A DNA stretch of 64,000 bases from Amoebidium appalachense. Lineage: Eukaryota > Ichthyosporea. The notes beneath the pieces are model-generated. The model saw only the letters and a program-made list of their open reading frames with translations, was not told the DNA's origin and made no database searches. This document shows, piece after piece, positions 1 through 12,747 of the stretch. The DNA lies in contig CAVNZM010000001.1 of the NCBI GenBank assembly GCA_963693365.1, positions 14,198,001 through 14,262,000 of the forward strand, given 5' to 3'. The position numbers were made by a program, and so were the translations under genes. The stretch's first letter is position 1. Each line of letters starts with the position of its first letter.

Positions 1-439
1 TCGGGGAATGTTGTGATGTGTATGACTGAGTGCTAGGAACCCGATGCAGGGGACCCCGGGGGGGAGGGGAGAGGGGGAGGGGAGAAAATAGAGCCAGAGA
101 AGGGGGGGGGGGGGGGGAGGGTGGACCAGTAGATGGGGTGGAAGGAGTGGAAGGGGTTCTGATGGGGAGTGGTACGGTGACGAGAGGCTTTTTCGAAGAG
201 GAATTAGGCATGTGGTATTTGGTTATTGTGTAAGGATTAGATGGGAGGACTAGCAACAGGGGGTTGAGGGGATGGGAGGAATGGAGAGGTGGGGGGAGGG
301 GGGTGCGTGGGATGGAGGGGGGAAGGGGAGGAGAGGAGGAATGTATGGATCATAGCTGGGAAAACAAACAAAAAAATAATGATAGACAAATCAAACGGTC
401 ATGGTTAAAGTATTCGTACAGGGTTGGTAAACGAAAGGT

Positions 440-473
<34 letters not shown>

Positions 474-577
474 GGAGGGGGGGGGGGGGGGGGGAGGGGG
501 AAGGGGAGGAGGTGCGGGTACAGAGATGGGCGGTTGGCTTTGAATATTAGTAATGGTTCGTGTGACGGATGGGTAGT

Positions 578-608
<31 letters not shown>

Positions 609-1021
609 GGGGAGGGGGGGAGGGGAGGGGTGAGGGGAAGTGAGCAGTTGAATGGCACAAGACGAGGGGTGGGGTGGGGGGGGTAAGGGGGGGGCTCCAG
701 TGCAAAGGGAATGTGAGAGGGAGCAGTGGGAGGTGTAGAGGAGTGGGAGGTTGAGGGTGGGCGTGGTGGGGGGGATTGGGGGGGGGGGGGGGGGGGGAAG
801 AGGATACGTTACAGAGTATGAGACACACATTGAAGACAAAACAAACCCCAGAATTTGCAAAGCACACAATCAAACTGCATTATAGGCAGAGCCCTTTCCC
901 CAAGAAGGGCATGGGGGGTGTCCAAGAGAAATTTGGGGATAGGGTGGAGGGTTGAAGGAGGAGGAGAGTGGGGGGAGGGGGGCAAAGGAAGGGGAGGTAA
1001 GGAGGAGGGTTTATACTTTAC

Positions 1022-1177
1022 TGTTGGGACCCATTCGTCCTTGATGGTTCTCAGGGACTCAGAACTCAGGCGGTTGAAGCACAGCAAGACGGCATCAGCC
1101 AGGCCTACGGACCTTGCATGCCCACGGTTACTGACGGTGAAAAACCGCCTCTTTTCGTCGTTCAGCCATCTCAGCGC
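1022..1177 (-). CDS. candidate internal exon, unidentified gene
   Basis: I do not recognise the protein. The stretch is exactly 52 codons, bounded by a CA-rich tract ending in CAG (acceptor) and by ACA|GTAAAG (donor), in phase 0 at both ends. The peptide reads as ordinary globular coding sequence (starts ALRWLNDEKRRFFTV, ends RTIKDEWVPT), unlike the Gly/Pro translations around it. The reading frame runs on into poly-Pro just past the donor, as expected for intron. It is probably the exon after 2691-2768 in the same minus-strand gene; joined, the two give a continuous charged helix-like segment. The rest of the gene would lie towards or beyond the left edge. The exon call is inference from splice signals and composition. 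Confidence 0.4.
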
Positions 1178-1817
1178 CTGTGTGTGTGTGTGGGGGGGGG
1201 GGGGGGGGGGGGGGGGGGTGGGGAGGTGGGGAGGTGTTGAAAGGATAATGGAATTAGTGATACGATACGACAGGAAGGGGAGTTTTGGAATGGGGGGGGG
1301 GGGGGGGGAGGGGGGGGGGAGGGGTGGGGAGGTAGAATGTGTTACAGAGTACGAAGTACCGTACGCATTCACCATCCGATATAAAGAGTATCGGGGGGAG
1401 GGAGGGAGGGGGTTTGTGTGTGGATGTGCTGTTATTATCGGAATAGATATTAGGGCTATGTCTTGTGAGGCTGTGATTAGCCGACACCAGAGAGGGAAAA
1501 AAAGGAAAACAAGGAAGGGAAAAAAAGAAAACAGTGCATCCACCTCAATAGGCGCAGGACTCGATAATCTTTGGGCTATACTACCAAGCAATCAACCAAA
1601 CAGGTGAGCAGATCCACAACTGCTGGTTTGCTTCTGTTTACCTCTTTTTTGCGCTCACAGTGCATGGTTGATGTCTTTTCCTTCGAGATGGGAAACATTT
1701 GAAAAATGTGGCAAAAGTGGGGATTTAGCATGCCCCAAAATGAAGCTAGACAAGCGGAAGTACACTGTCTTTAACGCAGTGAAGCGAAAATCCTATACAG
1801 CAATCTGCAACAGCACC

Positions 1818-2140
1818 GGCACGCGCGCGCACACGCGCGCACATACACACACACAGACACACCACACACTCACACACATGAATGCGTGCACACATACACG
1901 CACACACGCACACACACATGCATGTGTGTGCGCGCACACGCGCGCACACACCCACACGCACACACAGGCACACACACTCAAATAGACGCACACACACACG
2001 CACACACAGGCACACACACTCAAATAGACACACACAACACGCACACACACTCAAATAGACGCACACCCACACGCACACACAGGCACACTTACACGCATAT
2101 AGACGCACACACACACAGGCATGGTCGCACCGCACACACG
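1818..2140. repeat. imperfect (CA)n array
   Basis: About 320 bp of CA dinucleotides broken by CG steps, with a short higher-order repeat around CAGGCACACACACTCAAATAGA that recurs three to four times between about 1965 and 2100. Confidence 0.9.
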
Positions 2141-2551
2141 CACATGGATATGTGAAAAAAAGAACATCCAATGGATTTTCCTGTAAGGCCCAGCATGCCC
2201 ACCTATTGACAACGGTGTTGGACTTTTTTACGTGACTTTGATAAATCGTGCATAACCAAAAAAAAAAAGAATATGCACGCAGAATATTCAAGATAAGGGA
2301 GGGGTGGGGTGGGGGTGGGGTGGTGGTGGTGGTGGTGGTGGTGGTGGTGGCGAGTAGGGGTGGGGGGGGGAGGGGGGGGAAGGGGGGGGGGGGGGAAGGG
2401 GGGGAGGAAGTGTTATAGAGTGCCGTTGAAGCACAAATTGATAACGGACAACACGTAAGGGGGAGAGGGGAGAGAGGGGAGGGATAAGAATGTGTTACAG
2501 ACTAGAGAAAAAAGTCCACACACAAGGAGTGTGTCAAACTGAATATATCTT

Positions 2552-2584
<33 letters not shown>

Positions 2585-2690
2585 AGTCATCAACCGCACC
2601 CAAGAGGGGGGAGGGGGGGGGGGGGAAGTCATCCACAGTACACAGGGGGGTCGGGGGTGGGGGGGTTGGGGGGGACGAGGAGGCTTTTAC

Positions 2691-2768
2691 CTTATGCAGT
2701 TCCTCCAACTCTCTGCACTCTTCCGGTCTCGAACCAACAAGGGCTATGTTTGCGCAATTCAACATGGT
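2691..2768 (-). CDS. candidate exon, same unidentified gene
   Basis: Twenty-six codons between a GTCCGCAG acceptor and AAG|GTAAAAG donor, phase 0 on both sides. The peptide contains MLNCANIALVGSRPEECREL and ends EELHK. Its second codon is an ATG in an ACC-ATG context, so this could instead be a first exon. The phase agrees with the exon at 1022-1177 about 1.5 kb downstream on the same strand. The intron between would hold the G-rich and CA-rich repeats at 1.2-2.6 kb. No family recognised. Confidence 0.33.
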
Positions 2769-2829
2769 CTGCGGACATGAATCATGAATGGGTGGGGGAA
2801 TATATCCACATAAAAAAAGAAAAAAAAAT

Positions 2830-5800
2830 GATAAGCACAGGCCGTGTGGTTAAAAAAAAGCATACAACTTAAACACACTGCATATGTTTTTTTTTGTTCC
2901 GTTTCGTTGACCTACCTTCCTATAGTGAAGATTCGGTGCTTTTGCTAATCCCAATCTGGTATTACGTATTACTTCTGTAGAAATTCACTATGTTCTTCTC
3001 CTTACACACAAAAAAATGATTCTGCGCCAACCTCGCGCACGTCGATTTTGTGTGATCCACATTAATAGAAGGATGTAAATGGCTGGTAAAATGTGTGCAA
3101 ACTTTTCAATCACCCCAGTGGCAGCACAAATGCATGTCCCAACCCGAAAACGCGGGTGGATTCTCGCCAGTGATGGATGAAAAAGGGACGTTAGAAAGGC
3201 GGCCGGCCTTTTGCGACAAGCTAAATAATCGCAAGGAGGTTCCGTGAATTTTTATGAGCATCCCCGTTGTATTATGTTTTCTCACATGATGCATTTGGAG
3301 TAACTTTGGGGGGGAGGGGGGGGGGGGGAGGGGGGGGGATCTGGAATGCTCCGGAAATTACTTATGGGAGGCAAAAGTCGTGCACGGTAACTTTTGGGCA
3401 AGATATGATCCTTACTTAGACTATTCATTTCATCAATAAATTGTTAATTCAGTGCAGTGCTTTTTGATGTCTCCCTCCGTTAAGATCTCATGTTCTAGAA
3501 TGATTACAGCCGTAGCTTATGAAACTATTTGTGGTTAGAGACCAATGCAGATGTCCAATCAACGAGAAATGGTCGTGCTTGGTTGCCGCAAGCCTGGCCT
3601 CTTTCGTGTTCGTTCTACTTTCTATACCGTATGACTTTTTCTGCTGGTTATCACCAAGAAAACTAACATCGTGGCGGTGCAATGGCAGGCATATGTGAAA
3701 AAGCATTTTGTAATGAAGCCATCAGTTCCAAAAAATAGGACAAAATTCCGCATGCATTCCAAATAACACCAGGGGAGAGCACAAGCTGGTGCATCATTTG
3801 ATTATTTTGGATAATTTCATATTTCAGTGCGTGCATCTATGAAGCATCTCTCTGAATCGAAGGTAAATAAAGGCTCATGGATAAATGGCAAAGAACGGAG
3901 GTGCTAGCACATCTTAAGTCCAGAAAGAAACGTCAAATCCATTGAGGACAACGGTGAAGATCCTAAAAAAAAAAAAAGTGGCTTCCTACACTGGTACTCT
4001 CACCTTCACGTGCAACTTGTTTTACGCATCCAAGGAAATTTAGACTCACCTGTGAGCTTGTATCCGTCAGTAACCATGTTGTGTTTCACTGATTCTCGAA
4101 GAGCCCATCGGCATACAGGCACCCAGATTAGGTGTATGCTTGTGCTCATGCAAAGAATATTGGAGGCCGTTTTGGGTGATGGTGGTGGTAGTGTGTTTCT
4201 TACGCACGCTACCACATAAACTATACCGTTATTTCTAGTGTGAATCTTGTTCAGATTGTAACATATGCTGAATTCTTATGGCAATTCGTTCGCATGCACT
4301 CATCCATTACGAATTCAGATCAAATAAGGAACGAGGTGCTATTATACTCTTAGATTTTTCAAACCTATGCAAGTGTTTCTTTCGTTGGAGACGTTCAGTC
4401 CAGCTGAAAGTCTTTCCTCTGACGAATCTGTGTTTCCAGCTTCTGATGCGAGCGAAAACAAGAAGTTTCAACGTCTGGGATGCTAGATGTCTGGCTAAGA
4501 TGGCCAGTTAAGATGTCCTTTTTTCAACTCACACAAGCATGATGGAGATGAGTGAATGTGACAGAAATACGATAATGCGCCTGCACGTATAGGTACGTAT
4601 GTGCCCGTGTACGCGTGTGTGTGTGGTGTGTACGTACGTTTACGTGTCACGAATAGGCTCACCGTGTTCGCACGAAAGAGGGAACCCTGGCCGCCAAATA
4701 CCGTGAACCCGCGATTGGACCAGTCAATACAAAAGCGGAACAGTGCATTACATGACACGTATCCAATCAAGCAAGTCAGATGAACGTAATTGGTTGCTTT
4801 TGGCTCAGATCTGCTGGATATTCCAAGATATTCTTACTTAATACACCAATCATAATTAGGTTGCTATTTCACGCGCTTTTATTGGTGCCGAACGCACCGC
4901 TTTCCCACTCCAAAAAAGCTTTTGCCTTGCGGTGATTGGTGCGTTATCCAATATTAGATTGTGGGCCATAATCTCTGGGCGGCAACTTGTAGATTCTCGT
5001 TGCATTCTTGTTTGTCAACGTTCACGTAACAACGTTTCAGAGCCTCGAGGCTAACAACCCACTCTTGTTATGCTAAATGATCTGGCTTGTGTGCATACTT
5101 GAACACTATGTTTCTGTATGGCCATGCATCCGTTCATGCTGTTAAGACTAGGGGTAGGTTGTTTGTATCTGTGAATGCACATATGTATACTGTATAGCTG
5201 GCTACGCGCATGAAGAAACATCCGCACTTCATTTCAGCACCGGTACAACCCCGTCGTGATGGTGCAAGGCCAACCAAACAGATACAAAAATCTAGAGCGA
5301 CATACAAGCGAACATTATATACAATGTGGTTGTGCCGTTACCCATATGCATTTATGAGCTCATTCTCACCTATTCACGTGTGCCCTTGTCGGCCTATTCG
5401 GTGGACGGGCAAATAAATCCTAACTAGTCGCTGCATGATGACCGAAAAAAAGTCGAAACGTGGGTGCGACTTGATTGTTTACATGGATCTATCGATCTAA
5501 AGCTCAGCAGGCTGATATGATCACTTCAACCGGGTAGGCCTGCGTGGGCCACCCATCCCCTATTCAACTGTCATTCCATATGCACGGTGGGGCATCCTAG
5601 CTACAGCTAGTACTTGGCGCTGACCACGAATTATGCACAGCACCCTTACTGTACCAACTTGAATGGTGTGCACGTGTGCATGTCACACGTGACCGTACGT
5701 GCACGTCCCATGGGCCATGGCGTGCACACACCGCCCCTGGCCGGCACCCCAGCTTAGCGTCGCAATCTTTTGGTTGGTACAGGCCAACATCAGTTCGGGC

Positions 5801-7140
5801 TTTGTGAAACACTTCAGGGGAAGGTAGTTACGGCGCTTCGGTGTCGTAATGTTATAACCTCTGTTGCAAAGCAAGGCCTGGACTGAGGAGTAGCAGCACG
5901 CAACTTCGGAGAGCTACCGCTGTTGTTGCTGGCAGGTTGGACTGTCTAAACGCAGTGCTGTCTGTCACGCAGCCTCATACGGGGTCTACCCAGAAACGTG
6001 CTTATGATGTTGGCGAAATGGCTTCATCCGACCCGTCTTGAAACACGGACCAAGGAGTCTAACATATACGCGAGTCTTTGGGTTGAAAGCCCGCAGGCGC
6101 AATGAAAGTGAAGGTACACTTCTTTGTTTACATACAAGTAGGTCTGTGCGCCCGCTGCGCGGGCGCCAACTGAAGCTGTAGTCACTTTGAGTGCTGTCTC
6201 CCTGCGGCCTATTTTACAACATATCTTTTGCCGCAGGCGACAGTCACTAGACAAAGTTTGATCGCGCGTCATCGGATCTGGATCTACAAGCGGTGATTGG
6301 TTCAAAATGACGTAGCCCAGCCAACTAGTAAAAATAAGACATGATCCAGGCTGCCTGGGCTTTTTAACTTAATAGGCTTGAAAATCGATTTAAAATTTTA
6401 AGGCATTTCGATTGGTCATTGCAGATTGAGCGATCTGATTGGTCATTACAGCCAGAAGGACCCCGCCGGAGACGTCCTGCAGCGTCGTAAGCCGCCCCGG
6501 CCCCAGCGGGTACAAAGCCCTGGACCATGGAGACTATGAAGCTGCGGCGGTCTATTGCATTTGGTCAGCTCACGCGTAGGTCTGGGAACGGAAGCTGCAA
6601 AGTCTGATCTGTGCGCCCGTTGGGCGTTTAATTTATATGGTGTTTACTTTGAAGTCAAAAAAGAAAAGAAAAATTAATAAACGGGGTCAAGGGGGTTCAC
6701 AACCGGGGTCAAGGCCGTGCACAAAAATGCATTCCATATGTTGCTTTCCTGTGTTTTGATTCGATTTCACGGTTAGCCCATCAAGAGCCAGCCGGTGATG
6801 GGCCCCTCTGAACTGGCTCCTCAAACGATTGGTAAAGTCTTTTTGGTAAGGATTGGTAAAAAAAGAGGACGCTAAATGGCCAATCATCGCCGGAGTTGGT
6901 TTTAAAGTTCTTGCCGATTTTGCTCCTTAAATGAGCGTTCCATTGTTGGTTGTAAACTTTATGAACATGCCATCAAATATTTTTGAGCATTGATATATTA
7001 ATGTGTGTTTCCGGGTTTTTGCGGGCATTGAAAGTGAGGCTCCCAGCTGGTCAAATTCCGGAATTTGGCTTAAAGGTCGGAGACGTCTTTTAAGGGTAAT
7101 GTTCCTCATCACCCCGCTATTGAAGCATGCATGAGCCGTG
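2830..7140. other. 4.3 kb without a recognisable gene
   Basis: Ordinary-complexity DNA with only short open frames (under 95 codons), none resembling a known family or showing a convincing start plus splice pattern. Five CCAAT/ATTGG boxes lie between about 4749 and 4940, and a near-duplicate GATTGGTCATT pair lies near 6410-6450. These could mark promoters, but no adjoining coding sequence was found. Confidence 0.5.
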
Positions 7141-7290
7141 CGTCATGAAGTCACACAATGTTGATGTTTGTATGTGCAAAGAAATGTAGTGAGTACTAAA
7201 GACGTATATGTGGTGAACACACAGTGTATCACATCTGTTATCTTGTTAGCGATTGTCAATGAATGTTTTGGCACCACCGCCGTGGCCATG

Positions 7291-7325
7291 ATATCGGGAG
7301 GGGGGGGGGGAAGGGGGGGAGGGGA

Positions 7326-7369
<44 letters not shown>

Positions 7370-7549
7370 GGGGGGGGGGGGGAGGGAGGGCCTTTGGGGG
7401 GAATGTGGGCTGGGTACTGAGGATGGGGTTCGAAGGGCAGAGAGAAAGAAAGAGAGAGGGGGGTGGTTCTAGAGGGAGGGAGAGGGAGGGAGAGGGAGGG
7501 AGGGAGAGGGGGAGGGGGGAAGGGAGGCGGGGGGCAATTAAGCCTCTAG

Positions 7550-7619
<70 letters not shown>

Positions 7620-7740
7620 AGGGAGAGAGAAGGGAGGGAGGGAGGGAGGGAGAGTGAGGGAGGGAGGGAGAGAAAGGGAGGGAGAGGGAGGGATGGGGAG
7701 AGTGAGAGAGAGGGAGGGAGAGGGAGGGAGGGGGAGGGAG
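7291..7740. repeat. poly-G, (GA)n and GGGA-rich tract
   Basis: Contains a 39-nt G run (7328-7366), a (GA) array (7551-7591) followed directly by G30-like sequence, and GGGA/GGAG repeats up to 7740. The purine bias is entirely on the plus strand. The long frames read across it are Gly/Arg or Pro/Ser repeats and are not genes. Confidence 0.9.
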
Positions 7741-7756
7741 CGGCCCAACCATATTG

Positions 7757-8542
7757 AGGGCCCAGCCACATCACCAGAGTCGACTTGCAGAATCATTCTA
7801 TTATTCTGCAATCGCAGAATTGTTCTGCAAAAAGCAGAATTATTCTGCAATAGCAGTATGACTCTGCTTTTAACAGAATTATCCAGCTTCTAGCCGGATT
7901 ACTCCGCAAAACCAGAATCACTCTGCTTTTAGCAGAATTATTCTGCTAAAAGCAGAATGAGAATAATTCCGCAAAAAAGCAGAATTATTCAGCAAAAAAA
8001 ATAATTCTTCTTTTAGCAAAAATTCTGCGTTTTACAGAATAATTCTGTTTTTTGCAGAATAATTCTGCTGGGAGCGAGTTGACTCACCCGATGTATGGGC
8101 CCTATATTGGCAGAATCAACTTGCTCCGAGCAGGTTATCCTGCAAAAAGCAGGATTTTTCTGCAAAAGGAGAATTGTTCTCGAAAAGCAGAATTATTGTG
8201 CAAATATTCTACTTTGTGATCATAGTTCTGCTTGTAACAGAATGATTCCCCAAAAGGCAGAATGATTCTGCTCATGTTCGCAGAAATAACTTGCTTCAAA
8301 CAGAATAATTCTCAAAGTTTCAGCAGGACTAATTTGCCTTTTGCAGAATACTTCTGCTTTTAGCAGATTAATTCTGCTTTTGGCGAATAGTTTTACTTTG
8401 CTGAATAATTCAGCCTTGTGCAGGTTAATTCTCTATTGCAGAACAATTCTGCCTTTTACAGAATCATGCGGCAAACTTGCATGTTGTAGTGTATTCTGCT
8501 CCGCGCACGTTGATTCTAATGTGGTTGGGCCTTGGGAGAGAG
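7757..8542. repeat. palindromic AGAATNATTCT-type array with inverted ends
   Basis: About 780 bp built from dozens of short palindromic units close to GCAGAATTATTCTGC, joined by AAAA/TTTT linkers. The left end reads GGGCCCAGCCACAT...CAGAGTCGACTTGC and the right end, on the other strand, AGGCCCAACCACATTAGAATCAACGTGC, so the block is bounded by imperfect inverted repeats. A third related copy of the end motif lies inside near 8088-8130. Both sides are G-rich. It could be a foldback element or a palindromic satellite; no ORF is supported. Confidence 0.7.
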
Positions 8543-8825
8543 GGGGGCCCACCCTCCCCTGGGAGGGGAAGGGGGAGAGGGGGGGGAAAGGGGGGAGGGG
8601 GGAGGGGGGGGAAAAGGTACCCTGACACGATCGGTTGAACCCCATTATATTTCCTAGGGTTATTTTTCAAGGAAAGAAGAAGAAGACGCAAGCAGCACCC
8701 CCTCCCCCCACTCCTCCGTCTCCCCCTTCCCTTCCCCCTCCCCCCCCCCCCCCCCCCCTTCTTCCCTCCCCCCTTCCCCCCCCCCCCCCCCCATGCATTC
8801 ACTTTCCTCTCTCGGAAGGGGAAAA

Positions 8826-8875
<50 letters not shown>

Positions 8876-9061
8876 CTGCCACAACACAAATCCACCACCA
8901 ACAGGCCCCGCTTCCCTTCCACTCTTTGTTTAAATTCCTCCCGTTCGACATCACAATTACGTGAGAGAAGAATGAGCCAGATGTAGGGATGTTGAAGGTG
9001 ATAATAATTGAGTGTGGGTAGGGTGGATGGTGGGTTGGTGATGGTGGCGGCGGTGGGAAGT

Positions 9062-9063
<2 letters not shown>

Positions 9064-9125
<62 letters not shown>

Positions 9126-9170
9126 GTGCGTGTGTGCGTGTGTGCGTGTGTGCATGTGCGTGTGTGCGTG

Positions 9171-9261
<91 letters not shown>
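9064..9261. repeat. (GT)n array
   Basis: Two long pure GT blocks separated by a GTGC-rich interruption near 9120-9175. Confidence 0.95.
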
Positions 9262-9263
<2 letters not shown>

Positions 9264-9863
9264 CGCGTGCATGTGTGAGGAGGAGGGGGAGGGGGAGGGA
9301 TATATACAAGCATAACTGCAAATTTGGAGGAGAGGGGGGGCGGGGAGGGGGGAGGGTTGCTGTTACTGTATGACTGCAACGTAATGAACGGGATGGCCTC
9401 GACACCGGGGACACGAGTTTGGTTTGTGTTTGTGTGAAGGAAAAAGAAGAAGAGCTCCTGGCTCCGGCCCCCCCTTTTATACTGCCGTTCTTATTGTGAC
9501 GGGGGGGCTCTACGTTTCGGGGGGGTTCTTTACATACAGAGTTGCTAGGGGTGGTCGGTAACCTAGTAGACGTCACATGGCTAACCAGCGAGAGAAAGAT
9601 AGTGTGCGTCCTCGCACATGAGGCTAATGCATGGCTGTATAGTGTGGGTGCGTGCAGCAAGTTGACCTAAGGGTGTGGAGAGCGGCGTTAGGTGTATTTG
9701 CTAGGGGCTGGGTAAACCTCCAAGCCATACCCCTGACCGCACGTAGGTGGGCTGCAGTGCCTCTGAGGATGTCCTCACGTGGGTACAAAGAAAAGCAGCA
9801 CAAGCGGATGCAAGCGAGCAGGACAATACGCAAAAATATATTAAAAAAATAAATAAATAAAAA

Positions 9864-9990
<127 letters not shown>

Positions 9991-11029
9991 TGCGTGGCAG
10001 TCTGTGTGTCTGTGTGTCCGCTCCCCCTCCCACTCTCCTCCCCCATCACCCCCTCCCCCCTTCTCCCTCCCTAGCCCTCTCCCCCTACCCCCCTCCCCCT
10101 CTCCCCCCTCCTCCCGTGCGCGGGTTTTCTGACACTCGAATTTTTCAGAGTTGCATGCATTGTGTTGGGGTAGGTTGCGCCTGGGTGGGGTGGTCGGCAG
10201 TTGTCAAGCGCAAAAAAAAAAAAAAAAAAAAAGAAAGGAAAGTAGTAATGACGTTAATAGCTCATGTGCATGTATGACTTCTCAATTTTCATCAAAAAAA
10301 GGAAGTTCATCGATTATCTCTGTCAAATTGCAAGCAATATTCCGTTGCATGAAAGTTTTTCAGGCAGAGAAGTTGGGCAAGAGGCTGTGTTTAACAGCGT
10401 GTCATCTTCTGGGGCGGGTGGAGGGTGTGTCCTATCTGTGAGAAGTGTGGAGCTGGGGAGGGGGGGAAGGGGGGTAAACAGAGTTCAGGAGAATTTGTGG
10501 GGGGAAAGGGGGGGGGGGGGGGGGGGGGGGGGGGAGGGAGGCATATTTGCAAACCGTACACGAGTGTGAATGACCCCCCGGGGAAGAGAGGGGGGGGGGG
10601 GGGGGGGGGGGGGGGGAGGGGGGTCGACGGGGATGACCAATCAAAGGAACTCACGGTGAAAAGGACACAATGTCCACCAACAACTTGTTACAACGGAAAA
10701 CCTATTTATTGCTTTTACGCCCACCAGTGATTGGAACTTTAGTTTGAGCATACACTTATGACGAGACTCAGTGCACTAAACTTCTCCTTGGCACCTCCGT
10801 GATCCCTCTCCTCCCCCTCCCCCCCTCCCCCTCCCCTCCCCCTCACCCTCGGGGGCTCTGCCCTTCCACCCTTCTTCACACACATGCCACCACCACCACC
10901 ACCACAAATGCGATTATTACCACTGCATACCCTATAAACAATAGTAACATTTCACTCTGCCTCCATATGCCCCTTAGGTTAGCCCCACCCAGAATCCCCA
11001 GGCACATGCATGACTTCATGTAACCATGT

Positions 11030-11179
11030 GCACCCACACGGCTTCGACCCATAACACGGAGCCACACACAGAATGTCACACATATGGACATACACACACA
11101 CCGCATCAACACACAGATACTCAAAGCCACCCACACACATGCACACACACACACACACACACGCACACACACACACACG

Positions 11180-11264
<85 letters not shown>

Positions 11265-11275
11265 ATACGAAAATG
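11030..11275. repeat. (CA)n array
   Basis: CA-rich from about 11030, pure CA in blocks between 11141 and 11262 with a CG-CG interruption near 11179-11187. Confidence 0.9.
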
Positions 11276-11640
11276 CACCAAAATACACCAAACACACACC
11301 CTGACATAGACGTCATGTTGGAATTATCATATTGACACACCGTTTAGCCTACATGGATGCATGGTCGCACGTACGGACACATCGGAGCATGTAAAAACAT
11401 ACAGATCATACGGTGCTAGCCGTCAGTGACTCTATCACGTACTATAGTGTGTCTATGCGCAACAGATGTCCTATATGCACACTTACACGCACGCAAATAA
11501 ATGAATCAAACTACATGGGCGCCGACATAGGCAAGTATCCTCATCTTGTATTTCATCTGCAAGGAATGGATGTATTACCGGCACACAGACACAAATGCCG
11601 TACCAATCGATATAGATCCAGTTTTAACTACATATATAAC

Positions 11641-11675
<35 letters not shown>

Positions 11676-11700
11676 AGCCAACCACCACCAACACACACAG

Positions 11701-11750
<50 letters not shown>

Positions 11751-12311
11751 AAAAAAAATAAATAAAAAAAAATCCTGTGACTGCTATGGAGTGCTCTGCT
11801 CACACGCTTTTTGATTTCGGATAGGTGGCTCCCTACATACTCTCATCTTTTAATACCACTTCTTTAAAGCCCCCCCCCTCCCCCCTGTCCCCAGAAGCCC
11901 TCTTGCTTCGAAACAAATGGCTATTTTCTCCACATATGATGTACATCTTGTGGCGTGATGTCAGAGGGAGTTTGGCAACATGAAACTGTCTTGCATTATG
12001 TGCACCTTATTTATGTTGTGGTCCCAACCTATCCCATGTAGAGGGGAGGACAAAGCGAGGGGCCGATAGGAAGAGGCAGCCCGCGGGGGGAGGGGGGGGG
12101 GGGGGGGGGGGGTTGAATGCGCTATAAAGTACGAAGTACACATAAGCAACATACAACACGATGCAGAGTGCAAACTTTCACATAAAGAGCATGCAATGCT
12201 ATGCAGAGCCCATCCTCAGGTGGGGCCCTCATCATCCACAGTACCCGAGTTTCGATCCATTCACCTCTTCAACGTAACCCAACTTAGATATCCGGGTGTG
12301 TGTGTGTGTCG

Positions 12312-12362
<51 letters not shown>

Positions 12363-12747
12363 GGGAATAGAATTCGGTATAGAGTACGAGTACACGTACA
12401 TAGCGGACAAAAGTCACTACGGTAATGCAAAGTGCAAACCACACAAAGAGAGAGCAGATCCCAATTTCACGGGGGGCAAGTCATGGGGCGCTTGCTGTTT
12501 GACTTGCGTAGGACGTTTTGTTCCAGTTACCAAGGCAGCCATCAAGTGCAAACAGTGTTTATGTTTCAAATTATATTTCAAAGCGTGCAAATTAAAATTC
12601 GTGGCATCGCTACAAGCGAGATCACCGGTTCACCAGCTTACTCATCAATAGTTACACTAATCAAGCAGTACATACACACTAGCTAGCAGTACCAAAAACA
12701 CATTACTTACATGTACTTTGTACTTTCAACCATCCCTATTGGTCGCT

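Noticed and set aside
855-1607. 250-codon plus-strand frame
   Set aside because: Crosses three poly-G/GT tracts and is antisense to the better-supported exon at 1022-1177.
1668-1820. plus-strand island after GCGCTCACAG, about 50 codons of normal composition
   Set aside because: A good acceptor but no clear donor before the CA array, and no start or homology; left uncalled.
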